Shown here: in pieces, positions 1 to 14,455 of the stretch
How positions within the stretch are numbered: the stretch's first letter is position 1
Layout: each line of letters begins with the position of its first letter
Origin: Gymnogyps californianus
Lineage: Eukaryota; Chordata; Aves; Accipitriformes; Cathartidae
Direction of reading: 5' to 3'
Length of the DNA: 64,000 nt
Assembly: GCF_018139145.2 (NCBI RefSeq)
Contig: NC_059471.1
Location: 202,015,494-202,079,493 of the forward strand
Program-made: the position numbers and the translations under genes
Notes under the pieces: model-generated
Told to the model about the DNA's origin: nothing
The model's database searches: none
What the model saw: the letters and a program-made list of their open reading frames with translations, nothing else

Positions 1-679
1 AGATTGTTTAAACCTCGTTCCTTCTGTCTCTTGCCAAAATAGCAGCAAGTTTAATTTTGTTTCTGCCCCAAATTGTGGCACAGCTGGCAATGTGTAAACA
101 CCCAACAGCCTGCTCTACATTTGTGACTGTGCTCCTTCCCTCCAGAGAGGTGTGCTAACTCTGTAAATTCAGAGGCCGGGTCGCATTCTGTCCGAAAATC
201 AGCTTATTAGGGAAGAATAAGGTGCCATGTCATTCTGCTGTCAGTTATTTTGAATTTGGTAGCATTTATTTTTAAATGAAGGCTTGTTGGCTTTTCAAGA
301 CATGATCCAGCTCTGCTTTTCATCGGTGAAGAGAGTGTCACTTCCCCAGACAGCCTGCTCCAGTGCTTTGTTGTCCTTGTGTTGGAAAGATTTCCTGATA
401 CCAACCCAAAACGCCCCTTCCTCAGGGCAGGCCTGTGGCTTCTTGCCCTACTCGCAGCGAACAGGGAGGTCCTGGCTGGGAAGTCTCCAAGCTGAAGACG
501 ACTAGGGGCTGGAGTGTTTGGGGAGAGTATTTTTCATATGCTTGCCCTGTTTCCTTACTTCCCCAGATGTCCACTTTGGTGCTGCCAGAGACTTGATCCT
601 GGGAGGCAAGCTTTTGGTCTGATGCAATACACATATTCTTCGGACACAAAATCCAGTTTATTGCGTTCTTCTTCACAAC
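1..679. other. Intergenic, nothing recognised
   Basis: Small ORFs only (84 codons or fewer fully inside), on both strands and overlapping each other, with no similarity I know. Confidence 0.6.
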
Positions 680-830
680 AGCCTTTTCTGTCCTCGAGGA
701 GTGTTATTAATGCTCCTCTCCTCCAGGCTACGCAATTCCAATTTTTTCAATTTTCCTTCATAGGACAGGACCTCAGACCTCTCATCTCCATCCTCGTCTG
801 CACCACGTCTTCCTGGGAGCACGTTACTCA
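680..830 (-). mobile_element. Ancient CR1-type LINE fragment
   Basis: In antisense, the stretch CCAATTTTTTCAATTTTCC then TTCATAGGACAGG matches the 3' part of old amniote CR1 elements, in the segment downstream of the reverse transcriptase core. Strongly diverged; boundaries are approximate. Confidence 0.6.
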
Positions 831-3800
831 CAGCTGAACACAGGGCTGCTGCGGAGTTGCCGGCAGCACTGGGGCCCACGGAGGGGTTAATCCTTACGTC
901 TTGCAGGCTAAGTTGTCTGTCCACCCCCGAAGGGCTTTTGCACTTCTCCACCGCGGGTCAGCACGACTAACTCATGCTGCTCTCTGATTCACCCTGCACC
1001 CTTCTCTGCAGAGCTGTTACCCAGACACTTGCTCTCCATCCCATATCTGTGCAGCTGGTTATTCCCACCTAAGTGAAGGGAAATGTGTCTGTACAAGGAT
1101 GTATATGGGTGCAACTGGTGCAAATCTACCTGAACTCCCAACAGCCTGATACAATCCAGAGGGACTCTGCTGGGCAGGAAGGGTTGGTGGAGAGAGGAGG
1201 CAGAAAGATAAATCCCAGCACGCAATACAGGCTTTGTTTATTGTTTTGGAATTTGTTCCTTCTTTTGTTTTTACAGTTTATTATTTTGCCTTTTTAATTT
1301 GACTCCTCCTTGCAAATCCAGTTTTTCTCACACCAATTGTGGACACTGCAAATCCCCTGAACTTTGAGGTCTGAATTAGTAGATCTCCTGGATTCAAATA
1401 TTGAAGCCATAATGCTGACTTCTAAGACCAGTACAAAAAAATAGGGAAAATCAATTAGGCAATTAAGGTTAATGCCAAATTTAATCTTCATTTCAGCTAG
1501 AATATTTTAAAATGAAAAGGTAGAAAAATGCATGTCCTTTCTATCAACAAGTGTAAAACTGTGCTCCTACTCTTTGTCAGTGCTTGAGGATATAGGAGCA
1601 ACGTGTGCTTGTGACTCTAGGGAGGACACATGTTGGTACTAGTAGCACGGCATGTAATAAAAATGACAGGTTTGGCTGTTGGGATGGTAAGAAAACCATA
1701 GATCTTGGGCATGAAGAAGAGAAGGAATCTGAAAATGCTCAAATGTCTGTGGTTGAGCCAACCTTGGAAAGACTGGAAAAGTGGTCCTGTGGCCATCTTG
1801 CGCTGTGTGTGTTATTTGAATTGCCCAGTTCTCAGTTTAGGCTGACCAATGTGAGTATTTTTTGTTCTCTCTACCACACAACATCTTGTCTCTCTGTAGC
1901 TTTACAACATGATCTGCTTGACTCTCGCAAAAGAGATCAGTGAAGGGGCAGAACTGGATGCAACAAAATAGATTAAACAGATGTGAGCTGCTGGAGTAGA
2001 AGTGATTTTCCAAAGGACATCTTACAGCTGTGCTGTTTCCATTGAATTTAATTGACTTTCGATTTAATTACCTGGTATCATTTTCCCTTAAAATCTGCCT
2101 GCTTTAATTCGTGAGAGTTTTATAACTTTTGCAATAAATGTTGGACTAATACTAAGTGCAGAACTGCTTCCTTTGGATCCCTTATTCTAAGGTAAGCAGA
2201 ACACTATAGATTTCAGGGATAAACATGGTTCTGCCTAAGACATTAGTGTCCCAGACTGAAGAAGCTGAACTCCTAGAGGATGAGACTACGGAGATGACAT
2301 ACTCTTGTATTCCAGTCATTTGAGTTTTGGGTCTGTGAGACAAAAGACTTTGCCCTAGTAGGAGGCAAAAGCCTAAAAACCAGTGCAAGGAGGGGGGGAA
2401 TACATTCCAATTTAACAGGTGAATACAGTGAAGCATGGCCATCAGTTGGTTTATATCCAACCAGCAATGGGGTCAGAGGGATCACAGTTTAATCTATTGA
2501 CCTGGCGGAAAAGCTCTATATGATGTAGTAGATGATATACTTCCTATAACTTTTTTTCAACTGTTTTAGACAGTTTCAAAGATGTTTACAGTGTCTTGTT
2601 TTCTACTATATTCTGTAAGTTTTGAGGCAAACCTCTTTACAACCCTTTTCACTTTCTCTGTAATCTCTGAATTGTATTACTTCCATTGTGACTCTCGAAA
2701 TAAACAAGAGCTATATCCATGTAGGAGGAAGACATGAAAATAAATTTGAATTTTAACCCATATTCTTGTTCCTACACTTCTGAGAGGTTCTAAGAAGATC
2801 TGGAGATAATTTTAAATGTTCTTCAAAAAAGCAGAGCTTTTATTATCTGTATCTACTGCTAGATGGCATGGGAAATCCTTAGAAATGTAATGAAATATAA
2901 CACATAAAACCCACTGAGCCAGTGTAAGCCACCATCTAATTAAACGAGTAGATTCACAACAACAGGACACCATTAAAAATCCAGACAGAAAACTTCTCAG
3001 TACTCTTATTCTGCATTTCTTTTTGTTACTTTAGGTCTTCACTTAGGGAGTAATGGAAGCAAGCTGAATAATGAATACAGTTAATACAGTCTCAAGGAGC
3101 TTTCCTTCCAAGATTTCTTTCTGTTGAGCTAACTGAAGGTCAAATAACTTCAGCATAGTAGAAAGCATCAAGATTATCCTTTTTAGACCCTTTTATTGAG
3201 TACAATTTAATGGTGACAAGGCATAATAATGGATAAGGAGACGTGGGATATTTTAAAGCTTTATTTTGCTTACAGCAAAGTAAGAGAATAATGCATTTCA
3301 GTTACCTGGGCAAATGACAATAAAATAATCACTTTGCCAGTTTTAGGTGTTGCGGTGAATGGCTCAAATCAGAAGTATAGACAACCATTTTTTCCTTAAT
3401 GGGTTTATCCCACTGATGAATGAAGACAAATCAAACAATCCAGTTATTCCTCCATTAACTGGGTGATGGCTTATGACTGAATATAACCAATGCAAATTTC
3501 CATATATCTAGACCCTGGTGTGGAGCCCTGCCCTGGGCTGGGCACCTTGTTTCCCTGTACTGTACCTGGGGAATGAGTTTGCAGAGCATGGGTGCAAATC
3601 AGCAAGCACACTGTGCAAGGAGACCTGCGGTGTCACGATGGCAAAGTACAGACAGACAAAAGAGGTGCATATATATATATTTTTAAATATATACACATAA
3701 TAGTTATGTTATGTACGCATATAACAGTTATAACTAACAACTATAACTAGTAGCTAGAACTACAGGGCAAAGGCTAAAGAAGATTACTTTATTCCTCCTT

Positions 3801-4669
3801 CACGTTTTCTTCTGTGCCTTCAGCTGGGCAGGGAGATGCTCTGCTGTGAGTGTGAACAAGCGTGGGCCAAGGAAGGGTTTATAAACCGGGACACATGGGC
3901 TTGCTGTCACTAAGCTCATGGGAGGAGGGAGCAGGAGAAGGCTCAGTGCTGGCACTGGAGCTGTTGAATCACTGAGGCAGGACTTGGGAGGAACGGACAG
4001 GAGGCACTGAAGGCTTAATTTGCAACCAGGATGAACGTTAATTGCAAATCTGGAGGGGGATAATTCACGTGAGTGGATGTGATGCTGTCTCTGTACCTCC
4101 AAATCTTACTGCAATGCCACAGAGCCTTCAATATGACCAAGAACCAAGGGGATGCCATGCAGCATCATCTGGATATCGTTGTTTCCAGCGATTCATGGTC
4201 AATACAAATTTATTAAGTTTTGCACTTCCTTTTTAGACATTGACCAAAACAAGTAACATATTACAATTCTCTCTCAAATTATCCTGTACTTTGTACCTGA
4301 TTTGCCCTCATATCTATATGTTCACATCCCACCCTTATTGTATGAGCACTGTGCAAGCCTTGGAAAGCTTTTCTCCATTACTCGCTTTTTCAGCAGAGGT
4401 TCATATTTACCACTCTATTGACCTTGTTAGCGTATTTACCATTGTGTAAACAGTTTGTACTCTGCTCAGACTATGAAGTATCTTTTGGCCAATATTTTAG
4501 CGAAGACTTAGTGTGAGTATGTGCCCGCTAATCAGTGCACCAGAGAAATCTGCATATTAAAAAAAAGGATGAGAAATAGAAAGCATCATAAAGACAATGC
4601 AATTAAATAGTGAGCTTTTCAGTGATCTCATATAGATGGCATATTGAAAGTATACAGAGCTAGATATTA
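831..4669. other. AT-rich intergenic, no gene seen
   Basis: No ORF above 112 codons, no splice-bounded exon and no RNA gene that I recognise. It holds a TA-rich tract at 3,667-3,720 and otherwise looks like unique or fully decayed sequence. Confidence 0.6.
3667..3720. repeat. TA-rich low-complexity tract
   Basis: A TATATATATATTTTTAAATA run followed by TATACACATAATAGTTATG. Low complexity; no gene. Confidence 0.8.
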
Positions 4670-5560
4670 GGTCACATGTCAAGGGAGCTGCATACAAGAA
4701 TAGCACAAGCATATAAGGAGAAAATTAGAAAGCCCATGCATAAAATGTCATACAGCTAGCAAGGGACATGAAAGGTAACAAGAAAATACTCTAAATTTAG
4801 ATTAATAGTGAGAGGATTATAAAAGGAAGAGCTGGTCTTCTACTCAGAGGGAGAAAATTCTCAATAAATGATATTGAGAAGACTGAAGTATTTTGTTTCT
4901 TTTTGCTTCAGCATTCCCAGGAAGGCCAGTAAGAAAGCGTATGAATTCAAGTTAGAAGAGAAAAACAGCTGAGAGCACAAATCTGTAAGTTAATTTTTTC
5001 CCCCCAAATTGGAGCTAATGAAATTCCACAGGGAATTTTGAAAACCAGATGAAGCAAATCTGAGAGCAATTAGAGACTTATCACTGAAAACTGGGGAGGA
5101 TGGGTAAGGTTAAGAGCATGCTTATCTTTACAGTGGGGAACAGAGTGAACTGGGGAATTGCAGACTTGCCAGTTTACCTTCTCGTCCCAGAATGGGAAGA
5201 AATAATCCAACCATCGGTAAACACCTAGAAGATAACGAAGGATAAGTAACGGCTCGCAGGGATTTGTCAGGAACATATGATCTTTAACAAAGGTCATTTC
5301 CATTTACACCAGCACGATAGGCCACGCGGACTGCAGGAAGGAGGTAGGCGCTCTGTTTCAGGAAGGCGGTGACACTGAGCACCCGTTTCTGCAGTTTGAT
5401 GAGCTGGCTGCAGGACCATGGTCCAAGCTCCACGGCTAGCGAGGACACACCAGCCATGGTTTCCATAGGCACCTCTCCTGGGCCGTGTGCGACTCAATAT
5501 TTTTGCCGATGACCCGGATGATAAACTAAGAACCAGGTGTATTCAATTTTCAAATAGCAG
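4670..5560 (+). mobile_element. CR1-type LINE ORF2 relic, sense
   Basis: This is the reverse-transcriptase region of a CR1 element in sense orientation, with frameshifts and stops. In order it shows a CR1-like GCTAGCAAGGGACATGAAA block (about 4,757), an NDIEKTEVF peptide block (about 4,868-4,894), then blocks matching ...AAACACCTAGAAGATAACG and CAGGGATTTGTCAGGAAC (about 5,219-5,275), and CTCAATATTTTTGCCGATGA (about 5,492). The distance between the last two is shorter than in the family, so there is an internal deletion. No intact protein can be made from it. Confidence 0.7.
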
Positions 5561-8500
5561 AAGGCTAGGAAGGGTCGTGAGTGTACTGGGGGATGGAGTG
5601 AGATCTGAGAATGGTCCCAAACTGAGCAAATCATCCTGCCAAAATGAGATGCATTTTCTGTAATGCCTTATAGCTGATGGAGGTGGCCTTGCTGTACCAA
5701 AAGCCCAAGAACCAAGCTTGCACTGAAGGCAAGGATCTCCTTGCCGGGTCCTGCCGAACTCCTCGTGGCCTCAGCACATGGCTCATGGTCAAGGTGGGCT
5801 CAGCACCTTGCCTCCCCCACTCCTGCCCAGGGGTACCTACCCTGCCAGCCTGGCTGACTCCTGGTTTACACCAGGACCTCAGCTCCCTGATCAGCCACAC
5901 GGTACACAAGTCACTTTGCTACCTAACCTCCACCTGCAATGATCTGGCTAGTGCCCTTGGTGAGGAAACCTGGGCATGCAGGAGGAGCACCCTCTCCATC
6001 GACCACCTGAGTCCTCTCTCCAGCTGACCCGGGGGCATGGAGATTTTCACCTCCTGCAACACGGTCAGCATGGAACAAGCAATGAGCATGGCCAAGACCA
6101 AGCATGGCCTCCTGCGAGCTTGCTTTGCTGCACAGAGGTCCTGTGGATGGGGCATGTCCAGGCAGACACTGCTGTGGGACCCCCTTTGCCCAGGAGGGGC
6201 TATCAGCCCCACATGTCCCCGAGCCAGCCCACTGCCATTGGGACAGCCCTGGCATGGGACTCAGTGGAGCCTGAAAAGCATCTTAAAATGCAGATTTAAA
6301 TATATTTAATAATGAGTTTTACTTGTGCTTGGAGTTGCATGTGATCTTTATGTTTTACAGGGGCATTTATTGTTGTCTCCTCTGCCAAGCGGCAGCTTTG
6401 TGCATGGACAAGCAGCCGCCCAGGTCCATGGCGGAGGGGTCACTCCCGGACCTGGTATGCTGCTGAGAAGCTGCCGCCGTCAGGAGCTGGAGGGAGGAAA
6501 GCTGGGCTCTGCTCCGCCTGCCAAGCTGCTTTGTGCTCTCACAAATTCCTTAGAAAAATGAAAACCAGTCAAAAATTGCCAACCTGCGCTGGAATAAACT
6601 TTCTAAATGTGATGCAAACTTTGAAAGATTTCAATCTTGAGTTGTCTTGAAGTGATTTTTTTTTTTTACGTTAAGTTTCCACTATTGACCTAAAAAATCA
6701 GTCATTTAGAAAACCCTGCTCTGTGCAGGAAGGATAAAGCTTATCACAGAACCAAACACAATTTTTCAGGGGCTGCTGGAAACTGGAAAAGACCATGCTG
6801 ATCACACTGCTTGCCGTTATAAATTCAGAGCATGCTTCTTTGACCTGTCCTCTTCTTAGGAAAAGCGTAGTGCATATGCAAATAACAGTAATAATGGAAA
6901 ATAAACGACTCAACCAACTAAACTAACAACTTAAACTGAAACATCCCTCTCTTCTGGGGAGAAGATAAAAGAACAAGCGACTGACAGCGTGTTGGTCATC
7001 TCACCTTGCTCTCTGAAGGGTACGGCACGGTTAAATCCTGGAGCAGTCACGGCACTTTTGCTGTCCCCCCCCGCCATCAGTAGTGGTGCTCCCTGAGGTG
7101 GCACCTCATGGCCATCCCCTGGACTAAAAGCACAGTGGCACCAGTGCAGCCACGTCCTCTTTGGGGGCACGGGTGAGGAGAAGACCAACTCATCTCTGTC
7201 TGCTTCGCTGTGAGCCCAGCACCATCTTGTGGGCCCTCGAGTGCCAGGGCAGGGCTGCAGCACTGTTGTATATGCAGTGCTTAGCACTGGACATGGGCTC
7301 AGGGTGGACATGCCCCATGTCCAGAAGACATTCTCCAGTTGTTCATCACTATTTCTGTTGAGAATAAGATTTATTCTCTTTATCCTTCTATCTACAAACC
7401 ACAGTTTTGTTAAAGGTAATTTTGAGCACTTGGTTAAAAATAGAGACTACGCTTAGTCTGTATTAGGGGAAATATGTCATTCAGATGGCTACTAGCGATA
7501 CCCATCCTTACTGAAAACACTGCACAGTAGTGCGCATTACCACAGCTGTGTGCCTCGAGGGCCTCTTCTACATCATCCTGTGAAAAAACAGATTTCCCTT
7601 TATGCAAAAATGCTAGCAAGAGGCTTCCTAGAACCTCAGAGTTATATAAATATTTGTGATTTCCCCATCTTTTTAATCCCAAACCCCCAAGGTCAGAATT
7701 TAATACCAAAGGACCAATGCCTGTTTCTACAGAAGTGTAAACGGCCGTTCCCAAAAATAAATCCGTGTGCTAAATATATCTCACAAGCTGAAGGAAACTT
7801 GTCAAGATGCATTTAAAATGGAAGTCTGATATTGAACAACAAAGAGAGTGGCCTGCAGTATCTGACCTGTGACTAAACACTGTACTAAACACTTAATCAA
7901 GATATGTTAAAACAGGAATGCACAGCTTGCCATCAGCTTTTACTGAGTCAAGAGAGACTATTGCTATGGAGTTTTCTGCACAGGGGATTCCAGTTTTCTC
8001 AAAAACTTGCCTCTCTCCCCATCCGAGTTCTTGAAAACATTTTTTTTCTTCCAGTTATTTTAAAATGTAATTACAAAAATGAAAATGCTAACAGATTTCA
8101 AACCACTTCAGGATGTTTTGCCTATTAGAAACATGTTGACTTTTTAAACAAATGGCTCGCTTTGCCTGTAATTAATTTTAAAAGATTCATTTTTGCACTG
8201 ACAGATGACAAGCAGCTATTCTGCAGCTGTCTCAGGATTCTTGAGCTTGACCTTAATAAATAATACAGTGTTTTCTTAATTTGAAGAGTAACATATGCTT
8301 TTCCTCTTCCCCACTGAAGTGGATCCATTTATTTTTTCTGCAGCCGATGTGTTTGCTGAGGCAGCATATGCCTTTTGCACAGTGTGATTACCTTTATGTG
8401 GGCAAGTAGGCCACACTATTAACAATTAAATATTTTCAGAATTTTACATTTAAACAAACAAAAAAATTATTGTATATCCCCTTTCCCCTTATGTGGTGGG

Positions 8501-11500
8501 AGATGTAGACCACAACCAGTGTTTCTTAGAGTCCTCTTTGGCCCTGGAGGTGCTGCTGTTAGCAGGTGATGGCTTTCACCCAGCACTTGCACATCCTCAT
8601 GGGCAGCAGCAGGAGATGCTGTTGGGAGACCAACCCAGTCATGTCCTCCAGAGCGGAGAGTCGCACAGAGGCACTGCCAGCTTCTGGGCTGCTCTTGGTG
8701 GAACCCCTCGGTGGGCCTTTTTCCTCATCAGGTATATATGTGACCCTGCGGTTTTTGTGCACGTTAAGCATCCACCAGCCTCCTGGGTGCAGACCAAGGA
8801 ACACAGCCCGCTGGTGATGCCAGCATGTGCTGGTGGCCTTGTGCAGACCTGGTGGACGCTGAGTGCCCCGAGCTCATCAGTTTTGTGGATTCAGTGGGTC
8901 TGCCATCTCCAGTGCCCATCAGTCCTTGGGAAACCTCCACAGACTTGTCCTCCTTGTCCTCTCTTCCACCTCTTGTTTTCTGGTTCCTATTTCTCCACGA
9001 ACATTCACAGGTACCTATAGAGCCCATTCATGCAAACTCACACAAGGCGGACCCTTGTACCATCTAGCGCCCTTTCTATATGCTGCTTTGAGGCAAAACA
9101 AGGAGATAGGCCCAAGTTTGTGGTAGACACCCAGGAGTCAAAGCCAAAGGGTGCAATGTGTTTTCGTTTACCTCTCCTGCCATCGTTGCTCGGTGCTGCA
9201 CCTCCTCCTTGGCATAACATCTGCTCCTGAGCTGCCTGTAAGCCCTGTCTTAGTTATGTATGTGGCCAACTCATCGGTCTGAAACAGCAGTCTGTCTTGT
9301 TGGAGTACATTGCACAGCCTACATGCGTTGGTAACCAGTGTGCACATACAAGATCTCAAATCCCATCATGAAAAGGTGTTTTATAACATGGCGAAACAAC
9401 CCGTTCTTGAGAGATTCCCACAGAGGTCCCCCTCAGGGACAACAAACAGGAGCTCAGGATGCAAAATGCATGGGGTTTGCCTCAAACACTGGGGCTGAGT
9501 TGGAGGTTTCCCAACAGGACACAGTTGCTGCCATAATCGGCAATTTAATGTCGGTTAATTTGTCAGGCAGGTGTGAAATGCTTTGAAGACCCCTCGGGTT
9601 GAACTTTTTAGGCTTCTGCTCCCAAGGGGTTTGCTTTGTTCTGGGGCGTTGGAGGACATTGTCACAGAGGCTTTTGAAGAAGTTTTAAGGTGCAGAATCC
9701 AGAATAATAACAACACATGAAATAGTCTGTCCTCCGTTAAGGTGACAAAGGTACAGGACATGGGGAGGAGGAGCACAATAACCTACACCAACATTTAAGT
9801 ACATGAAACTGCGTTCAGCTGGCTCCTTGGTTTTCTTTGCAGGGAAAAGGTTTTGGCACCAAAGGAAGACACTATTGATTGGTGAAAAACAACTGCGAGA
9901 TCTGCTTGCATTTCTGATCCCCAGTCCCCTGTACTGAAATCACTGGGCACGTTGTGCCTGTCGGGGCGGTGGCCTGGGTTTTACCATGCTACCCAGTGCC
10001 ATCGCTGGGAACCACCCGCTTAAGGTGGGTGGTGAAACAGCTATAATTCTGTTGAAACCAACTTTATATTTTCTTTTTGTTTCAAGACAGGATCAGACCC
10101 TCCAGATTTTCTTGTTCTGTCAGTGAGAAATTTGCTTGGAAAATATTGCTGGGGAAGACTCTGGATTTATTGTAAGCAAAATAATAATCAGCAACCAATA
10201 CGAAATAATTCATTTGCTAAACAAATCCTATACGTCTTTACGGACAGTAAAATTGGTGGCAAAGTGAAAAACACATAAAAATATACAAATGTCCTAATGG
10301 AAAAGAATGAGTGCTTTAATAAGGCAGAGGTTTACTGCATTGAGGAATTATTTATATTATTAAACATTAATAAAGATGGGCTGTATTACTTTGTTCAATT
10401 ATTCTTCAGTCAGCTAGAGGATTACCATCTAGTGCTCTGGCCAACTAACCTGGAACATAAACCCAGCACTTTGCAGGGTGCAATTATTCTGTGCCTCCTG
10501 GGGTCGGCAGCAGCGCAGCCCCTCTGGGAAGGCAGGGTAACAACAGGCAGCCACTGCTGCTTGCACGTTTCTCCACTTTCTTGCAGCTGAGCTCTTGCCA
10601 GCAATTAAAGACTGCCTAATGCAAATCACTGAGTTTTAGTACAGTTTTCCCTACACTATTACTACTCCTTTTCTCACTGACCTGCAATATAACATTCTGG
10701 GATCCTCCTTTGGCTCTGTCTGTGACTCCTTTCCATGCCCCTTAGGGCCCGTGACCCACAGCCGCGGGGCAAAGGCTGTCGTAGACAGGTAGTGCCGGGT
10801 CGAAGGTGTATCCCATGGGATGCTGAATGCTCGTGGTACCTGTGAAAGTCTGAAGCCAGCCTGCAGGTTTGCAGGGGGAGGTGATGCTGGCCTTCCCTCT
10901 GCCTTCCTGCAGCATCAGAAAAATTATCCTCCTTTTATTTTTTTCCCCTCTGCAGCTCTTACAGTGGTTAAATTCCACACTATGCAGAGGGATCTTGACC
11001 ACTAATAGTAATGGTGAGGATAACAACAATCAGTATATTAATAATGTGCTAGGGAATAATTGGAGGTACATCCAGGACCAGCGCCAGAAAAGGACCATCA
11101 TTTCTTAGCTGTTAGATCCTTTTCCCTTTAGGTTATACACCAATGTTTTTAATATTAACAAATCCTATTAAAATAAATAAACCCGTAAGTGTCCTAGGCC
11201 TTCAAAAGTCTGAATATAAATCTTCAGTGTGCCTGCAATAACACCAGACCCTAAACAGTTGTACCGAATAAAGCAATTTGCAATGTATGAGAACAGCCAC
11301 CAGCACATAAGCTGTGATTCCAGCATCAGATAAATATTTTCTCATGCTCATTATGCCCATCAGGCTTGCAGAAAACTTAGCCATGAGGAAAAATAAGCTG
11401 ATGCTGTTGTTTCTACAAACTAGGAACAGGAAGGACTGAAGGCAAGAGAGCAAGGGCTGGGGAATCAGATCCAAACCATTTTTGCATGCTGTAATAGCCA

Positions 11501-14277
11501 GGTAAGCAGGGGTAGGTGTTGCCCCAAGCACTGATGCCCAGCTGATAGCTCTCAGGGCAGGCTCTGCCACTGCCAGGGTGCTGTATTTCTTCTGTCCCCC
11601 CAGTTCCCTTGGGGAAAGTCTCACCGCTCCAACCCAGCTGTGTGACTGTGACCAGGAGCCTGACCTCCCCATCTGCTCCTCATGCGTGTGTTTCCCCAAG
11701 GATGTGCATATAGCCCTGCTAATCACCTATACCCCGTTAATCTCCTATGGTGGGAGAGATTTTGTGGCCATTATGGGCTCTCATTTAAGGGGGTTAAAAA
11801 TCAGCAGATGACCATGAGATCTGCAGGACAAAGAGGCATTTTGGCAGCGCACTGGGAGTGCTGCCCAGGGAGCAGCTGACTGCTGCGAGATGGGGAAGGC
11901 AGCATCATGACCCAAATGTCAACACTCACATCTGAGGTGGTTCAGTACTTCCCTTAAACTAGCACACTCTGGGTTTGAAGGAAGGATCAGCAAGTGGCAT
12001 TTTGGATTAAAATAACAAGCTATTTTTGAAAAAGACCTTCTGTTAAGAGTAAATGCAGCCGGTGGTCTCAGTGGGAGCTAGGAAATATTGACAGGCATAG
12101 TTCCAAGCATCAGTATGGAAAGATTCAAACAGCAAACCCCTTCCTGGTAAGCTCTTCTATCCCATTTTGTGCTTTAGCAACAGTTAGGCACACGTGATTC
12201 ATGATCTGGCTTTAAACCCAGTGATGGCTTAGAGGCTATATAGATTTCTTTGTTACTGGTGGCTGCTATCATAGGAGATGCTGATGTGACGTTGTTCGTT
12301 AGTCTGTATAACGGCTGATGGTGTTATGCTGCATCTCAGTTACTGAATTTGGGCTTGGAGGACCTTGGTCATGGTTTATAAGAGCTCTGGGGAGACTTGA
12401 AGAGCTGCTGTGGATGCTTTTCCTCCATTTTCTCACTTCCACCGTGCTGGAGCATTCAGATTTGTATCTCATTGCCTGCTCTGTTTAATACATTTGTGTT
12501 GCCACTGAGATAGCAGAGGGCTTTGGAGGGAAACCGCAGATGTTGTAGGTACTCCAGCCTTCTTTTCTTTTCTGTCACTCAGGCTCCTCAGTTTCCCTGT
12601 TCTCCCACTGTTCTCTGGACAAGGTGGTGATGACAGTGCTAAGAAAGAGATCTGGTAATGGAAAGGGTTAGGGATCGCAGCAGTGGTGAAGACAAAAACA
12701 CTCCAGTTTTGTCTTATCTTGCTGTCTTAAATGCTACCGCAATTCACTAGCATGGATTTAACTGCATTTTATCCCTTGTAGCTGGACATATATCTAGAGG
12801 TAAGAAACAATGGAGGAATGAAAGCCTAAAGTGCATGCATAAGGACTCTCCAGTGTAACAGAAGTCCAGAAAATTTATTCATGCTTTAAATTAGATTTGA
12901 AAGTTTGGTCCACCCCTATCTTTTATTTCCCAAGATAAGCATTACGCAGTACAACTGAGCTTTTGCTGGAATCCAATTTTTAATCATCCTTGACAAGATA
13001 CTAATTTTCCCAATTTTAGGATCATGCACAGTACGCCTCCCTTTCACGGCAGGCTCCTCTCTGCGCCTCTGCTGCTGCGTCTCATTTAGGAGGAGGCACT
13101 GCTGCCGGTGAGTCAGCCACACAGCACTCTCTGCTTCTCTGTCAGGAAAAGCGGCTCTCCCCCATCTCAGTTTTCATGTTCCCAGTGAAGGAAAATGTCT
13201 TTGGTGGCAGACTGAAATAAGACGTTTTCTTATTCTAGTGAAAAACGCCCAGCACAGGACTCCTGATGCCTGAGCCCCCCGGGTGCGAGGCAAGCCCTGT
13301 AGCCACAGAGGCGGTGCGAGCATCCCAAAGGCCATCTTCCACCATGTGCCTTTTCCAGATTTTTTTTTTTCCCCTGTCTCTCTCCTCCTATCTAGGATGC
13401 GAACCTGAGGAAAGAGAAACCTGTTTATTAACGAGGCTGGAGTCGAGATGCTGACCTGTGCTGCCGCTGCAGCTGGCTTGTACAGGAGGACAGATGGATG
13501 GGGTCGTGGGGCCCTGGTTCGCCCATGACAGGCTCCATCCCCTTCGCCCACGCTGTGCCGCCGCTGCTGTCCCGGCCTCTGGAAAGCAGACAGGAGGGGA
13601 GCGGGTGATAAAGCTGGTGATGGAGCAGGAAAGCAGAGGCAGAAGAAAAGAGTCTCAGCCACAGAGGGAGGATGAGGATCCAAGAATCAGACCTTGCCAA
13701 GAGTTCTGCGTGTGTCATGTAAACATGAACCAGGGCCAAGAAACCACAACAGATATTTTTTCCTGTGGAAAAAAAGTATTTTTCGTATCAATGTGCAGCT
13801 TAGGCAGCTAAGATATTAGTTGCCTACCATGGAAGGGTGAATGATGGAAATGACCCTTTGGGAATCCAAAACTTGCAGGAAATCAAAGTGTTTCCCCATG
13901 GATTTTTAAACATGAGGAGGCTACCCACAATTTAAAGAAATCCTCCAGCCTCCAAGGTACAAGTACACTCAGGGGAAGCAGGTTAGAGCATCGCACCAGG
14001 CCTCAGGCAAATGCAGCAAATGAAGAGGTGGCAAGAGCATTTTAAGAAAGGGCATTGAGCAGTGAGTTCAGGGAGGTTCCCTTTGTGCCTGCACATTTGG
14101 GACACTTTTAATAACTATGGAGGAAAATTACCGAGAGAACTGGCTCCAAAGAGTTTTGCAGCTCTATCATTTAAGGTCAAGAAAAAACAGGAAACTAACA
14201 TTGTCTCTTAAATCTTTAAGATGTCAGTAAATAAATGATGTAGTTTTCAGAACTGTAAAGCATCTCATATCTTCTGC
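5561..14277. other. Intergenic, no gene seen
   Basis: Mixed composition, GC-richer at 5,650-6,300, 8,500-9,000 and 13,250-13,650. The longest ORFs (8,493-9,020 plus, 175 codons; 11,202-11,726 minus, 174 codons; 13,174-13,683 minus, 169 codons) overlap ORFs on the other strand and resemble no protein family known to me. A T12 run lies at 6,656-6,667. Confidence 0.55.
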
Positions 14278-14325
14278 TGACTTCAGCTGGAGCACTGGGT
14301 GCTCAGCACTTCTGGAAATAAAATA
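14278..14325. repeat. Ancient amniote repeat remnant
   Basis: TGACTTCAGCTGGAGCACTG followed by GGTGCTCAGCACTTCTGG resembles a widespread old amniote repeat of the type GACTTCAxTGGGAGC...GGTGCTCAGCACCTCTG. It is too short for a family name. Confidence 0.3.
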
Positions 14326-14389
14326 ATTTGTTTGCGAAACCTCGGAAGGAAAAGCTGAGAAGGCTGACTTGAAGTTCTTGTTCTTGCAA

Positions 14390-14455
14390 ATATGAATATG
14401 AAGCAGGATATAAAAATATGAACTGAATATGAATTGAAGCAGAATATGAAACTTA
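14390..14455. repeat. Imperfect AATATGAA-type tandem repeat
   Basis: ATGAATATGAAGCAGGATA, then ATATGAACTGAATATGAAT, then GAAGCAGAATATGAAAC. GAATATGAA-like words recur with irregular spacing over about 65 bp. Confidence 0.6.

Noticed and set aside
8493..9020. 175-codon plus-strand ORF
   Set aside because: ORFs on the opposite strand and in another frame cover the same DNA. The sequence resembles no protein family known to me.
11202..11726. 174-codon minus-strand ORF with hydrophobic segments
   Set aside because: No domain, no splice context, and no similarity to membrane proteins beyond composition. Likely chance.
13174..13683. 169-codon minus-strand ORF
   Set aside because: Low-complexity Pro/Ser/Leu-rich translation overlapping ORFs in other frames. 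Likely chance.
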